A DNA stretch of 64,000 bases from Pelobates cultripes (GCA_933207985.1 OW240913.1:266375201-266439200); one strand, 5' to 3'. Positions 20,467 to 33,846 are shown, numbered from the stretch's first letter. Notes: generated from the sequence alone by a model not told the origin. Numbers and translations are program-made.

Positions 20467-21834
20467 TGTCAGATTACCACATCTCTCTGTTTAGTAAACC
20501 ATATGAACACTCAAAATTCGTCATCCAGAACATAAAGTCTTGGTAAAGTACGAATTTAAGGTCAATTCTAAATTAATTGCAATATCAAAGTAAATATTGC
20601 TACATTTTTATCATTTTCTAAGTCTGTTATGCTTCTACTTCTATTTTCATCCTAGATTTAAAACTTGTTTTTTGATTGTCACTTTAGTGAATAACTCTGT
20701 GAAATGAGTAAAGAAAAAGAGACCAAATATATTGTGTGATCGGAAAAGACATTTATCTTTTTAGGTGCTCATGAATATGAAATCCAGTGCTAATGATTAT
20801 GTACGAACTCATTACAGTGTGTAAGCTTGTGATTTATTCATTCACAAAAGAATGGATTGTTATGAATTTAAGGTGAATTTAAAGTCATTTAAAATAGTTG
20901 AATTGGGAAAAGATGACATTAGCTGTGTATTCAGATTGGCTGTTTTGGACCTGAAATATAAAATTTACTTTGTATTGCTAAAATGTCAATTCATTGAAAT
21001 TGTCATTAATCCATTATTTTATCACAAATTGTTAGCTGCAAAATGTGACTGATGATAAGCTTGCTAACATATACATAAATATCAACAGAGTTTTAAATAC
21101 ATATTATTGCACACATCTTCTGGATAAAGATTTGCTGTATTGAAATCAAGACTAAAATGTATATATTTAGATAGATAGATAAAAATATATATTTGTATTC
21201 CTAATGCTATTGTTTTTCTTTTATTTTCTGTTCATATTGCTAAAATCATGTATTTTTTTCTGAATTGTATTAACCATAATGGAAAATATTGAAAGGCATG
21301 GATAGATATATATAGCTGATCACAACTAGAATGCTTTATTTTCTATTGATTACGTCAGCAGTATTAAAATGTGCCCACAGTCCATCTGGACCTTTAAATC
21401 GTGCTGGCAGTCCTCTCTGGACAAATACATTTTTGCCATCTTCTTCTTGGATGCATCTTTTAATCTCATTCTGTAGCAGAAGGAAATACGTTGTATTTTG
21501 TATTTCACATGTAATGTTGGATTGAAATCATATTGATTTTCAGAGCGATACTGAATTGCATGTTAGTAAATGTCCACGTGTTTCTTTCTCATTACTGCTT
21601 GCCGATCTCCACAATGACTCTGTGCTAACAAGTGACTGCAGTAGAAAGTGAATTGTTTTATTCTCAAAGGCATTTGTGCTAATTTGAGCTGGATACAAAA
21701 TGCATGTGGTGGCACATTGAACCTATCTCCTGCCCCATGCTGTATCTGATTTGCTTGATTTTATTTAAAATTTTCTTTCTTTTTTTCTTTCGTGGTTTAT
21801 GTGTAATGAGTGTGATGTGTAATGAGTGTGTCTT
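20467..21834. other. No recognisable gene
   Basis: AT-rich; a short GATA run near 21170 is the only visible repeat. Confidence 0.5.
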
Positions 21835-22604
21835 TTTCATTTAACAAAAAGTGCAGGTTTTAGTAGAAATTTGCACCTTTAAAAACTAACATTGCTACAT
21901 TTCATTGGCTATTAATCAGACAGCATGTCCTGTTGCGTCAGTGGAGCTAAACTCAAAGGGACACTCCACTGCCCAAATACAAAATAAATAAAAATCACTG
22001 TTTATTAGGCATACCCCAAATGAAAACTTGCATGTATTTAAGTATGCATTTTGTCATTAGAGTTATATCTAAAAACAGCTTGCAAAACCTGCAGTTCTCT
22101 TGTGTGTTGCCTTAACAAACCTCCTCTTCTAACCCAGCCCAGACTTCCTGTGGCTGTCCAATCACAGACTTCCGAATGTAGCTCAATGAGAAGTCTTTGC
22201 AAGGCAGGTGCTGTAAGCAATGACCTCCCTCTTGAGTTTAGCTCCGCTAGCTAACCAAACCGGGAATTAAAAGGGCCTGTTGTCTGCTTGAAAGCCAGGG
22301 GGTGTAACCAGTGTAATTTATAAAAGTATTTATTTCTATTGAAATCTATACTTTTTGCAAAATGAAAATAATAGGACACACTCTTCACACTTAAGACATG
22401 TCAGGAAGCTAAAGTGCTTTAGAGGTTTGGCATACCCTTTCAAGCTAAACTCAAGAGGCAGGAATTTCTCATAGTACCTGCTTTGCAAAGACTTCTCATT
22501 GAGCAGCATTGGGGATCTGTGACTGGTCTGGGCTGGCTTAGAAAGGGAGGGCTTGCAAAGGCTGCAGACAAAAGATCTGCCGGTTTAGCAAGCTGTTTTA
22601 GATA

Positions 22605-24196
22605 CAGTGAGAGAAGAAAGTATTGTATCCCCTGTTGATTTTGAACGTTTGCCCAATGACAAAGAAATGATCAGTCTATAATTTTAATGGTAGGTGTATT
22701 TTAACAGTGAGAGACAGAATAACAGAAAATTCCAGAAAAACGCATGTCAAAAAAGTTATAAAATGATTTGCATGTCAATGAGTGAAATAAGTATTTGACC
22801 CCTTCAACTTAGTACTTGGTGGCAAAACCTTTGTTGGCAATCAAGGAGGTCAGACGTTTCTTGCAGTTGGCCACCAGGTTTGCACACATCTCAGGAGGGA
22901 TTTTGTCCCACTCCTCTTTCATATCCTCTCCAAGTCATTTAGGTTTCGTGGCAACTCAAACCTTCAGCTCCCTCCACAGATTTTCTATGGGATTAAGGTC
23001 TGGAGACCAGCTAGGCCACTCCAGGACCTTAATGTGCTTCTTCTTGAACTTCTCCTTTGTTGCCTTGGCTGTGTGTTTTGGGTGATTGTCATGCTGGAAT
23101 ACCCATACATGACCCATTTTCAATGCCCTGGCTGAGGTAAGGAGGTTCTCACCCAAGATTTGACAGTACATGGCCCTGTCCATCATCCCTTTGATGCGGT
23201 GCAGTTGTCCTGTCCCCTTAGCAGAAAAACACCCCCAAAACATAATGTTTCCACCTCCATGATTGACGGTGGGGATGGTGTTCTTGGGGATGGTATTTTT
23301 GGGGACATTGGCAGCATTCCTCCTCCTCTAAACACGGCGAGTTGATTTGATGCCAAAGAGCTTGATTTTGGTCTCATCTGAACACAACACTTTCACCCAG
23401 TTCTCCTCTGAATCATTCAGATGTTCATTGGCAAACTTCAGACGGGCCTGTACATGTGCTTTCTTGAGCAGGGGGACCTTGCGGGCACTGCAGGATTTCA
23501 GTCCTTCACGGTGTAATGTGTTACCAATTGTTTTCTTGGTGACTATGGTCCCAGCTGCCTATGGATAATTAACAAGATCCTCCCGTGTAGTTCTGGACTG
23601 ATTCCTCACCAATCTCATGATCATTGAAACTCCACAAGGTGAGATCTTGCATGGAGCACCAGACCGAGGGAGACTGACAGTTATATTGTGTTTCTTCCAT
23701 TTGCGAATAATCGCACCAACTGTTGTCACCTTCTTACCAAGCTGCTTGGCGATGGTCTTGTAGCCCATTCCAGCCTTGTGAAGGTCTACAATCTTGTCCC
23801 TGACATCCTTGGACAGCTCTTTGGTCTTGGTCATGGTGGAGAGTTTGGAATCTGATTGATTGCTTCTGTGGACAGGTGTCTTTTATACAGGTAACAAGCT
23901 AAGATTAGGAGTACAACCTTTAAGAGAGTGCTCTTAATCTCAGCTCGTTACCTGTATAAAAGACATATAGGAGGCAGAAATCTTGCTGACTGATAGGGGA
24001 TCAAATACTTATTTCACTCACTGACATCCAAATCAATTCATAACTTTTTTGACATGGATTTTTCTGGATTTTCTTTTTGTTATTCTGTCTCTCACTATTA
24101 AAATGCACCTACCATTAAAATTATAGACTGATCATTTCTTTGTCAATGGACAAACATTCAAAATCAACAGGAGATCAATTTTTTTTTCCCTCTCTA
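22605..24196 (-). mobile_element. Tc1-type DNA transposon with long inverted repeats
   Basis: About 1.6 kb, flanked by TA, with inverted terminal repeats of about 200 bp: 22605-22803 (CAGTGAGAGAAGAAAGTATT...TGAAATAAGTATTTGACCCC) against 23995-24196. Long repeats with an internal direct motif are typical of Tc1-family elements of fish and frogs. Near the transposase start lies a hairpin (23877-23912 with 23930-23965, TCTTTTATACAGGTAAC and its complement). Confidence 0.85.
22956..23834 (-). pseudogene. Tc1-like transposase, frameshifted
   Basis: A DDE transposase on the minus strand. The N-terminal paired-like DNA-binding domain is intact from the ATG at 23834 ([38 protein letters not shown]) until a stop at 23559. 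The middle third is out of frame. The C-terminal catalytic part reads 23243-22956 with [17 protein letters not shown], the second Asp in [12 protein letters not shown] and the Glu in [15 protein letters not shown]. At least two lesions make it inactive. The usual length of about 340 aa fits the overall span. Confidence 0.85.
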
Positions 24197-24280
24197 TACA
24201 CCCCAATAAAAAAATGGAACAATTAATGCATGCATGTTTTCATTGGGGGGCATATCTACTAAATAGTGATTACCCTTTAA

Positions 24281-25340
24281 TTATACTGTTCTTTCATGCA
24301 TATTGAATAATTTATATTTGTATAACCATCTGCTAGTCACAAGGTTAAATGGTGAAAGCTATAGATGCCAAGTGAAAATCTAACGGATACTGAATGGGTG
24401 ACAAAAAGCATGCAATTTGTTTTCAATCCAGAATGAAATATATTTAGAAAGATACAATTCAATATAGAGTTCTTTACACTGGGTTTTCTTTCATTACTTT
24501 GGGAAAAGCACACATTGTTATAACCTCTGAATCTGGCAAAACACTTTGGAATATGATCCTTTTATTAAGTGTGTCATTTAGAATATGTTGAATAAGAGTA
24601 TCAAAGAAAAAATAAGTATGGATTCCCAACGGGTAACTGTCTGCGATTACCAAAGACAAAAATCTTTATTAGAGTATAGAATTTGTAGAGAACATCAAAT
24701 ATGATCTGTGAATATATCTGTTCCATCCAAGAAAGCCTGTGTTAAGGTCCAGGTTTATGCAGGTATTATAAAAGACCATACACTCTTCAATGTATGACAA
24801 AAAAAGAGACTATGAGAACATTTATGAAATATGAAGCCTCCATATGATACAATTCAAGCCAGCTTGCTTTACACCATGAAGCAGCTTTCTGTTCAGGCTT
24901 TTAGAGCAGTATCTATCAAGTCAACGTTAAAGTCTCATTGGCTTAATTACAGATATTGAAAAAGTGCCATAGATTTATTTGTCCTATAAAATAATCTTGA
25001 AACAACTATTTGCATCTCTTAATGTAGATAAACAGAAACATAGAGAGAGAGAAACTTAGTAAAATGGTATGCAAAATGCAATGTCAAAAACTGCTAGGCA
25101 GCTGCCTAAAGGTGTTTTTGCTAATTAGGGTAGAAGTTAAGCGTAATAACAGAATTCACTATTGCCACCTATTGGAATTGCAAATTTAAGTGGTAGAGAG
25201 CTCATTCTCTATTAAGCAATTCTTTGAGAATAACATTATAGCTCTTTCATTGACTGCCATGGAACATGTAAGGAAATGTCATTGTGTTGTGAAATTCATT
25301 TTTATTTCATCTTTATATGTAAAGAAATAGGGCAAATGGT
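24281..25340. other. No recognisable gene
   Basis: AT-rich; nothing beyond short open frames. Confidence 0.5.
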
Positions 25341-26022
25341 CCCCTTCTCAGTGGTCTTATGTGTCTATAATGAATGCGGTGGCAAGGCTCATCTTTCTGT
25401 CCGTCCACACTTCCCACGCCTCCCCCCTCTGTCAGCCCCTGCATAGGCTTCCTGTAGGCTTAATTTAATATTCTGGTGCTTGCTTACAAGTCTCTACATA
25501 ATGCTGCTTCAACCTTCCTATCCTCCTTAAAACACAAGTATGGCCAGTCTAGGCCCATGCACTCTACAGAAGACCTACGTCTATCTTCTGTCTGTACTCC
25601 CACCTCTGATGCTCTCCTTCAAGACTTCACCAGGGCTGAACCGTTCCTATGGAACTCCCTTCTCCTTTAGACTTTCAGTCTCCATTTCTTCAAAAAATCA
25701 TTGAATATTCACTTCTTCAGGAAACGTATCAATGAAACTGCTAACAGCTTTCCCTTCCCGCACCCTGATTCCTCTCCTGCAACTGTCAAAAATAACCCAC
25801 AAAGCCCTCAGTGAATACTTTTCTATCAACCTACTTTTCTACCCCTACCTTTTCTGTTACTATACCCCACTCCCTATAGCATGTAAGCTCATTGAGCGGG
25901 GCTCCTCTGTTTATGTGCGTCCAACTTGTCTGGTTACAATTACGTGTCTGTTAGTTCACCCATTGTACAGCACTACGGAATTTGTTGGCGCTTTATAAAT
26001 AATAAAATAATAAATAAATAAG
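25341..26022 (+). mobile_element. L2-clade LINE 3' fragment
   Basis: It starts with remnants of the RT C-terminus (translation close to NAVARLIFLSVR, then LAYKSLHNAAS). The L2-type 3' UTR follows: GCATGTAAGCTCATTGAGCG and CAGCACTACGGAATTTGTTG, with the tail AATAAAATAATAAATAAATA. Plus orientation, opposite to the copy at 16731. Confidence 0.75.
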
Positions 26023-27132
26023 CATAGCACTTTAGTTTTTTGAGCATAGATCTAGCTTGTTTTTTAATTGTTACCAATTTCAGCATTAAATTGGATCCTG
26101 ACATTATAAGAAACATACTGTGAGGAATGTGGTACACTACTACTGATAGAGGTGCCTTCACTAATGTCCAAATTAATCAATACATTTTCAAAGACCCAGT
26201 CTTTAAATTATAGTGATAGTATTTTAATGGCAAGTGAATGTGCAAATATGAATCTTTTACTAAATCTCATTCCCATCAGTGGGTTTTCACGTGAACTAAT
26301 TTAAAAAAGAAATAGGCCACAAAAAAATAAAACATTTAGCAGATCGGGATTTATATTCAAATTCTGCTATTTTACTCAAAATAAATGTTTGCATTTATAA
26401 GAAAACTTATTTCACAGTGGATCACATTGCTGATTTAATAATGTCAGATCATTTTATTTTGTCTGCCACTAAATAGTGAGTTATGATGATTTTATTTGTA
26501 TACTTATATGTCTGATATCTGGCCCACTGGGTATATAGCGGTGTTGGAGATTTTTATTCCCAATACAACTTTTTTGGTCTTTATTTAAGAAATTTGTTTT
26601 TCAGTTTTCATCGCAATTTACTATTTATTAAAAAAATCTTTCCAGTTTTGCTGCCTGATTTGCACCTGTTTCGTTTAACAATCCTTTAATAATTCTTGTT
26701 AGTTGGAAGGTTGCAAGCTCATTGAATTTGCAAACCATTTTCCAATGAACAACAATGGCATTATTCATTTGATGGAAACATAAACTGTGACAGCTAATTT
26801 TAATTTCATTATCTCAGGGTTCATATATCTAATTAGCTAATAATAGTTTAGAGCCAAGGGGGGCTGCAACTGTCTTGAGAACTGGAGTGTGATGTGGTGG
26901 TGGGGGGGGTTTCTTCATATTTTTTCCCATTAGCAACCCATCATTGTGTGTGACATGTGGTCAGACTAGGCATGCATCTTGTTTAAAATAAATGAAATAA
27001 AGGTTTTGTTTAGTTTTGGTAAATATGCTTCAATTGCTTGGTTACCCGCAAAGACTGTAGGCTGTTTTACTGATGTTAAAAACACCAAAGTGAGACTTAC
27101 TTAGCAAGGTGCAGCCTGGTGCACTCAGTCTT
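26023..27132. other. No recognisable gene
   Basis: AT-rich, no repeat recognised. Confidence 0.5.
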
Positions 27133-27212
27133 TTAACCCCTTAAGGACACATGACGGAAATATTCCGTCACGATTCCCTTTTATTCCATAAGTTGTGTCC
27201 TTAAGGGGTTAA
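27133..27212. mobile_element. 80-bp palindromic TTAA MITE
   Basis: TTAACCCCTTAAGGACAC pairs with GTGTCCTTAAGGGGTTAA, with a central GGAAATATTCC palindrome. A close copy is at 46701-46771. Its right TTAA is the left TTAA of the next element. Confidence 0.75.
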
Positions 27213-27680
27213 AGAAACAATATAGCATTAAAAGAACACAAACATGTATTCCTATTGACTCGAGTAGTCATAACCACCACCGTGTGCCATAAAATTTATT
27301 TTTAAAAAAGGCCCCATGTTATACTCCCATTGTTCCAGCTCAGCGACTCCCTTGGCGCTGCTCACCTCTTCCTGTGATGTTTCCTATGATGTCATGAAAG
27401 AGATATGACCCCCTTCAGTGACAGTCCAATCCAATGTTCCTCACAGAGCACTGATTAGTGAGCTCTCTGCTCAGCTCCCTCGCGCTCCGCAGAGTGATGC
27501 CGGGAGCCGGAATATGACATCATATCCCGGCATCACTCTGCGGCGCGTGAGGGAGCTGAGCAGAGAGCTCACTAATCAGTGCTCCCTCTCCAGTGCCGCC
27601 TGCCCAGCAGCCACTGGACCCCAGGGAAAGAGAGAGCCCCCCCCCCAGCATTCCCAAAGGTAAGGAGGCTGGGGGGTTGA
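27209..27680. mobile_element. Degraded TTAA MITE with a large GC-rich hairpin
   Basis: It starts TTAAAGAAACAATATAGC, a decayed form of TTAAAGGAACACTATAG. It contains the 27446-27584 hairpin. The right end is lost before the GTGT repeat block. Confidence 0.5.
27446..27584. repeat. Long near-perfect hairpin
   Basis: Arms of about 60 bp (GAGCACTGATTAGTGAGCTC... and its complement) flank a short centre around GGAATATGACATCATATCC. It includes nested AGAGTGATGCCGGGA/TCCCGGCATCACTCT pairing. Confidence 0.85.
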
Positions 27681-27686
27681 AAAAAA

Positions 27687-27995
27687 AAAGTGAGTGTGTT
27701 AATGTGAGTGTGTGTTAGTGTGTGTGTGTGTGTGTCTATTAGTGTTCGTCTGTTAGTGTGTATGTGTGTGTGTGTATGTGAGTGTGTGTCTGTTAGTGTG
27801 TGTGAGTGTGTGTCTGTTAGTGAGTGTGTGTATGTCTGTCAGGGAGTGTGTTACTATGTGTGTGTCTGTTAGTGAGAGTGTATGCGTGTCTGTTAGTGAA
27901 TGTGTGTGTCTGCTAGTGACAGTATGTGTCTGTTAGTGACTGTGTATGTCTGTTAGCTGGTGTATGCGTGTCTGTCAGTGAATGTGTGTGTGTAT
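27687..27995. repeat. GTGT/GTCTGTTAGTG minisatellite
   Basis: Imperfect units built on GTGTGTCTGTTAGTGA, with (GT)n stretches between them. A G-rich tract follows to about 28215. Confidence 0.85.
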
Positions 27996-29423
27996 TTAGA
28001 AGGCTGGGCAGGGGGGAATGGTGGGGTGGTGCAGGGGTGGCTGTGGAGGGGCGGGGGGGCGCCTGAGTTTTGTCATTCATAGGGCAACACAAAACCAGGA
28101 TACACCACTGCTGTAATGTATTAAATGGGGGGGAGGGGGGAAGTAGTGTATTAGAGTGGTGGGAGTGGGGGCTGTGTATTAGATGGGGGAGGGAGGGGAG
28201 GCAGTGTATTAGATTGGTGGGAACATAGTAAGTAAGTTGAAGTGAAGCGTTTGAGTAAATTATATATATGTACTCAGGATTACATATTGTTTGCATGAGA
28301 ATGATACTAGTAATTTTAGTTTGTGTTGGTCTAGGGTCATACTGTTTCTTTATTTTTCTATGTATTTATTTATTTATTTTGCGGCCCACATAAACTCAAA
28401 CCTTGTTTATGTGGCCCGTGTTAGTCTTTGAGTTTGACATCCTTGCTGTAAAACATGGGTTATGTTCAGTACATGTTTATGTACAACTTTCCCAATTTTG
28501 AATACAATCCTCTCACAATCAATCGTGTATCAACTTCTGTGAGATAAATAACAAAGCAAACCGCTGTTGAACTTAGGAACAATGAAAAACAGTGTAACCA
28601 AGTATAAGGTAAAAAATCGGATACACTGGGTTTGATACATTAGGGATTTTACTCCTGAAGGCACTTGATATACATAGTTTTTATTTTCCAACTTGGCTGT
28701 TTTAGTCTGAATTTTGCAAAACATTTGTCAAAACCTCTCTATTGTTGAATACACCTATAAAACAGATAAATGCCACCTACTGTCTGTCTATACATGTATC
28801 CTATTACTTTTGACCTAACAGTGCATGCTATCCCTAACAGAGCCCACCCTTTTTTTTATCAAGCCGCTCATGACACTAATTAGACACTGACTCCTTGCAA
28901 CTATAACTAGTACACTTAGCTATAGTGGTTATGGTGTTTTGTTTTGTAAGTGTCAATAGCAGCATAGGCAGGCTCATACTCCTTAACCTTGCATTTAGAA
29001 CCTTTTCTTGGTTACGTAACAGCTGGAATTAAATGTCTTGTGATTGGGCTGAATACATAATGCTATTAGTACTCATTGCATTGTATTAGCATTTGCTCCG
29101 TGATACTCAGCCTCGTTTTATCTATTATTTTTATGTATATGATTTATTATTTAAATATGATCATTATATTCTGCAATCTTATTTCCGTTTTTTTTAATTT
29201 TAGCATTTTTTTTTTTTTTTACATAATAGGTTAATCCTTTGGAATATTCTCCTGATCGCTCACCTCAAATTGTAGTATGTTAAAATTTGGATATATCGTT
29301 TGAAACAAGGCTTGCTTTGCTTTGAATCTAGGAGCCAGCTAATAAAGGTAGGAGCGAGGTTTTTTTTTTTTTTTGTAAACTAACTAACAGCTTTGTTTTC
29401 AGCGACAAAAATACAATTCTTAA
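27996..29423. other. No recognisable gene
   Basis: Starts G-rich, then AT-rich with a TTTA run near 28360 and a T-run near 29205-29220. Confidence 0.5.
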
Positions 29424-29800
29424 TAGGACACTATAGTCACAGAACCACTACAGCTTAATGTTGTGGTTATGGTGTCTATAGCCTGTCTCTGCAGGCTTTT
29501 CAATGTAAACACTGTAAACACTGACTTTGCAGAGAAATGGCAGTGTTTACTTTGCTGCCTAGTAACACTTCTAGTGACAGTCACTCAGATGGCCACTAGA
29601 GATGCTTCCAGTTGCAGCACCTACAGTCAATGTCCCCACAATCTGCATGGAGGTGCTGAATGTTCCCCATAGAGATCCTGTTTTGCACAGCATGGCGTTT
29701 TGCATCAAGATTGATTATCTCAGCCATGGAGGCGGGTTTGGGCACCACTGCAGGGTGCATGAAAGAAAAGAGAACAAAGATTACAGCTGCCTTGCCACCT
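29424..29800. mobile_element. Degraded TTAA MITE
   Basis: GGACACTATAGTCACAGAACC...TTATGGTGTCTATAG folds back. GTGTTTACTTTGCTGCCTAG and a weakened ATTGATTATCTCAGCC hairpin place it with the copies at 11908 and 43608. The short open frames inside are not genes. Confidence 0.6.
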
Positions 29801-31243
29801 GCCTCCACGCTACCTGAACCAGTTACTTTTATTCTTCCTTAGCCGCCTATCTCGAAGGGAACTGACTCACAAATCCCAGGCACCAGGACAGAATTCCTAG
29901 TCACCATGGCGACCTGGCGCTTGAGATTTTTGTCGAACCCTGGTTTGAAATATATTAACATGTTAATGTTGACATCCCGTGTAATGGCTTTATGCTTAAT
30001 AGTTAATAAGGGTTTGATGAATATTTGTGCAGTGAATGTTTGAAATATGTTTTTTTAAAGGAATGATGTATGGTTATTATTTTACTGTTGAGGAAATTTT
30101 GGGAATAATTATTTAATTTCTATACAATAATAGCTGATGTTTTAAACCAATATTATGTAGATTATTGTGATAAAGACATAAAACGCATATTTAATACATG
30201 TTAAAATAAATCAAATGACTATAGTGATTTCATTTTTCATTGTATCATGGATTCCATGTACCTATTTTCATCCCGAGATAAAGGCATAACAACTTCTTAA
30301 AAGTAAACTGTCACTTCTATGGAAACTGTTGTTATATAAGAAACAATAGCAGAATTCATGACAACCCATATTCTTGAGCTAGCTATTGGGTTGGGCAAAA
30401 ATGTAATATGTGACATATTATGTAGAGTTTTTAAAGCACAATTCTGGTCAGTTTAGTTAAGAACATATTTCTGAATGGAAGACACTCACCACTTTGTTAT
30501 GTACTAACAGTGTGATATGAACGAGTCTTCCTGCTTTTCATTTTGGCATGCAGTTTCTTAAAAGGGGAGCGGAAACAATAACCAACAACTGAGTGAGATG
30601 GCGTAAAGTGCCAAACGATGATTTATAGTTCCCTCTGTGTGTGAGCGCAATAAGTGAGTGTGAAATAGTTTCACTGTAGGCTAGAAGTTCTGATGTTGGA
30701 TGTAAATCATGTTTTTTCCATGTTGTTACTGTATTTTGTTTTATTACCCGCATCATTGTTTAGAGAGTAGCAACTTATACCACAATGCTGTGCAATGGCT
30801 TAGCAAAATACATTAAAAGGTAAATGAATACATATTGAAAAGGGGATATTCACTTCTTATACCACTGAATATAACATGTTCTCTTTTATTAATAATAAAG
30901 CTATTGCGAACTACATCAAACTCCAGCTTAGACAAGGCAAAGCCAGGGCAAACTTGCAAAGTTCAGAATTCTGCTCCCTCCATCTTGCTACCCAAGTCCA
31001 AAGAGATTGATGTATGCCTTGCTGTCCCCTAATGCCCCTCCCACCAGGGCAAGCTTTCTTTCGATTTACGGTGTTGTAGAAGGCAAAATTTTAACTTATG
31101 GGAACAGGACAGTGAATGCTTCAAGTTCTGTCTGTATTGCCTTGTATGACCATGGCTGTGGAGTATGGGGTGTTATTACACTGGAATACCCCACAGTTGG
31201 CAGTCTTCCACAAGAACTGTGAAAATAAAAGTATACAGGCATT
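29801..31243. other. No recognisable gene
   Basis: AT-rich; no domain in the short frames at 30538-30756 or 31007-31222. Confidence 0.5.
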
Positions 31244-32255
31244 TCTCACTTTATGAACTCTCGCTTTATGAACTCCCGACTTTATGAACTTTTTTCTGGA
31301 TGTGCCGCCATTTTGTTTCACCGCCATTTTGTGTCAGTGGTCCACGGATCAGGACCGAGAAGAGTGCTTTGGAGCACAAACAAGAAGAGAAGAAGAAGAA
31401 TTTGTGGTCAGGACTAGACAGGAAGAGAGATGAGGATCAGGAACACAGTTCCTGAAGATAAAGGGAAGTCTAAAAAAACAGATTTAGATTGTACTGTATT
31501 CTCTTTGTGCTTTCATGGACATACATTACAGATCCTGTAAAATCATTGCCCTGTGTGCTATTGAGTGTAGATTTGACTTGATATGTCTGTGACATAACTG
31601 TCTGTGTGTATGTGTGTGTCTGACATTGCTGTCTGTGTGTGTGTGTCTGACATAACTGTCTGTGTGTATGTGTGTTTGCCATTGTGCCATGTTTTGGCAG
31701 GCAGCAATAGTAAGGAGCAGGAGGAGGACTGAAAAGCCTGAAAAGGGGAAGAAGGAAGAAAGTTTGAGAGCTGTAAAAATAAGAGGAGTAACAGAAAAGT
31801 TCTAAAAAAGAGATGCAAGCTTGAAAGTAAGAGAGGGGAAGGAGGAGAGTTTGAGAGATGTGTAAAAATAAAAGGAGTAAAAGAAAAGTGATAAAGGAGA
31901 GGGGGAAGCTGATAATGGAGAAAGTGAATAAGTAGGAAGGTTTAGGAGAGGTGCCCCCATTCAACAAGTGCAGCATGTCTCTTCATTGAATAGTATGAGG
32001 AGTGATGATAATTTAAAGAAGATTTCAATATGGTATGTATGCCTTTAAAATTCCTACAAGATACATGTATTTGTTATGCTTTCATGTTGTATTTGTACTT
32101 GATAATTTAGGTTTTCAATGGTAACATTTGTTGGTCAGGAATGGAACCCGTGTTTATTACATTGTGTCTATGGGAAATTAGTTCTCACTTTATGAACTCT
32201 CACTTTGTGAACAAGGCTTCGGAACCAATTCGTTCGTAAAGTCGATTTTTTTCTG
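31244..32255. repeat. Unclassified 1-kb unit with similar ends
   Basis: TTCTCACTTTATGAACTCTC occurs at both ends (31244 and 32182). At the left it is followed by two more CTTTATGAACTC-like units, and at the right by CACTTTGTGAAC. Both ends then run into TTTTTTTCTG. The interior has GTGTGTCTGACAT repeats (about 31580-31670) and purine-rich DNA. Class unknown. Confidence 0.4.
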
Positions 32256-32703
32256 TTAAAGGACCACTCTAGGCACCCAGACCACTTCAGCTTAATGAAG
32301 TGGTCTGGGTGCCAGGTCCCTCTAGGATTAACCCATTTTTTTTTATAAACATAGCAGTTTCAAAGAAACTGCTATGTTTATAAATGGGTTAATCCAGCCT
32401 ATAAAGCCTCTATTGGCTGTCTCATTGACAGCCGCTAGAGGCGTTTGCGTGTTTCTCACTGTGAAAATCACAGTGAGAAGACGCCAGCGTCCATAGGAAA
32501 GCATTATAAATGCTTTCCTATGAGACCGGCTGAATGTGCGTGCAACTCCTGCCGCGCATGCGCATTCAGCCGAAGAGGAGGATCGGAGGCGGAGAGGAGG
32601 AGGAGAGCTCCCAGCCCGGCGCTGGAAAAAAGGTACGTTTAACACCTTTCCTCTCCCCAGAGCCCGACGAGTATGCTTTCCTGGCACTATAGTGGTCCTT
32701 TAA
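32256..32703 (+). mobile_element. TTAA MITE, 'GGACCACTCTAGGCACCC' family, complete
   Basis: 448 bp from TTAAAGGACCACTCTAGG to ATAGTGGTCCTTTAA, collinear with 14106-14606 including the CAGTTTC/GAAACTG and CACTGTG/CACAGTG hairpins, but with a shorter right part. Confidence 0.8.
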
Positions 32704-33797
32704 TTTATGTTTTCGGATTGCTATTTAGATTATGATACATCCAACGTCACACATTGTGACAGAGGGATATTGAGTTTTAATGTTAGGTATAAAGTTACAG
32801 CAGGCTAGCATATTTGATTCAGCCCATGGATATAAACTTGCTTAAAACAAGCTGGGCCATGCAATACCCAATGGTATGGGAGTTGCCTGAATTTTCATAG
32901 TGTAGTTAATAGAATGTTACATTGTTAACTGGGAATTATACCGAAATAGCTCACAAACAATACGCCTAGTCTTCTTTCTAACTAAATCTCTAAAACAAAA
33001 ATTTTTACTTTTTTTCATGAAAGAAACAAAGTCTGTCATGCGTATAAATTGCTTGAAATAGGAAATGCATGCTAATTAGTTTGAATGAGATTTGTTTAAA
33101 TCTTTCTGTTTGTATAATTTATGCCAAAAGAGCAGAGATGGAAAAATAATTCTTCCAACTCAGCAGGGTGGGGCCCCATGCAAGGATATATCCTGGCACC
33201 TCCAAACATAAAGGTTTAGTCCAACCAAAAATCAGTGTTTTAAGAAAACGTTGGTTTGGTTAGAGTTACTTTTTCTATCCTGGTCCCCCTACCTTAGAAA
33301 AAAAAAAAAAAAAACAACAGAAATAAAAGAAAATAACTGTAACTCACCTTCTGTTCCAGTGCCAAGGCCAAGTTCTCCCTGCAGCCCAATCCTTTTCTGC
33401 TAACATCATTCTCCTTGATGGGGGTTGGGGGGAAGGGGCATTGCAATTGCTGTCAGATATGTACAGAATTCACCCTAGCCAATGCCAAGCTCTTGTTCTA
33501 GTCTTGCAAAAGACAGCCCGATGATGCTGCCAGAGGTGGAGTTACACTTGCTGGCTGAAAATGGTTAATCTCTATACATCCAGACACCAGGCACCATAAC
33601 CATGTCAAATCAATGAAGTGATTATGGCATTTGGAGGAACCCTTTAAGGGACACAATAAACACCCTAGCCATCTTACTGAGGTAAGATTTTTAAAAAAAA
33701 TCTGTGTGTCAGTCATCCAGGTGTAATACTCTCTTCTTGGATGGCAGTATGAGTTTTATGTTCCTGCTGACTGGCTCTCAGGCAGTCTAACTGGGAA

Positions 33798-33801
<4 letters not shown>
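32704..33801. other. No gene; minor MITE remnant
   Basis: Contains an A-run at 33297-33314 and a MITE-like scrap near 33585-33665 (GGCACCATAACC...CCCTTTAAGGGACAC). Nothing coding. Confidence 0.5.

Positions 33802-33841
<40 letters not shown>
33802..33841. repeat. (TA)n microsatellite
   Basis: About 20 TA units directly before the Tc1 derivative, which fits a TA target preference. Confidence 0.9.

Positions 33842-33843
<2 letters not shown>

Positions 33844-33846
<3 letters not shown>

Larger units (their letters stand above)
21835..24280. mobile_element. Composite MITE region interrupted by a Tc1 transposon
   Basis: Two copies of one MITE lie in opposite orientation (about 21955-22260 and 22430-22604). 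They share GCAAAGACTTCTCATTGAG and the AACTCAAG/CTTGAGTTT segment. The second copy resumes after the Tc1 element at 24199-24280 (GCATGTTTTCATTGGGGG...CCCTTTAA). A further copy lies at 50129-52642. Outer boundaries are approximate. Confidence 0.65.

Noticed and set aside
27913..28296. 127-aa minus-strand frame
   Set aside because: Translation of the GTGT minisatellite and the G-rich tract.
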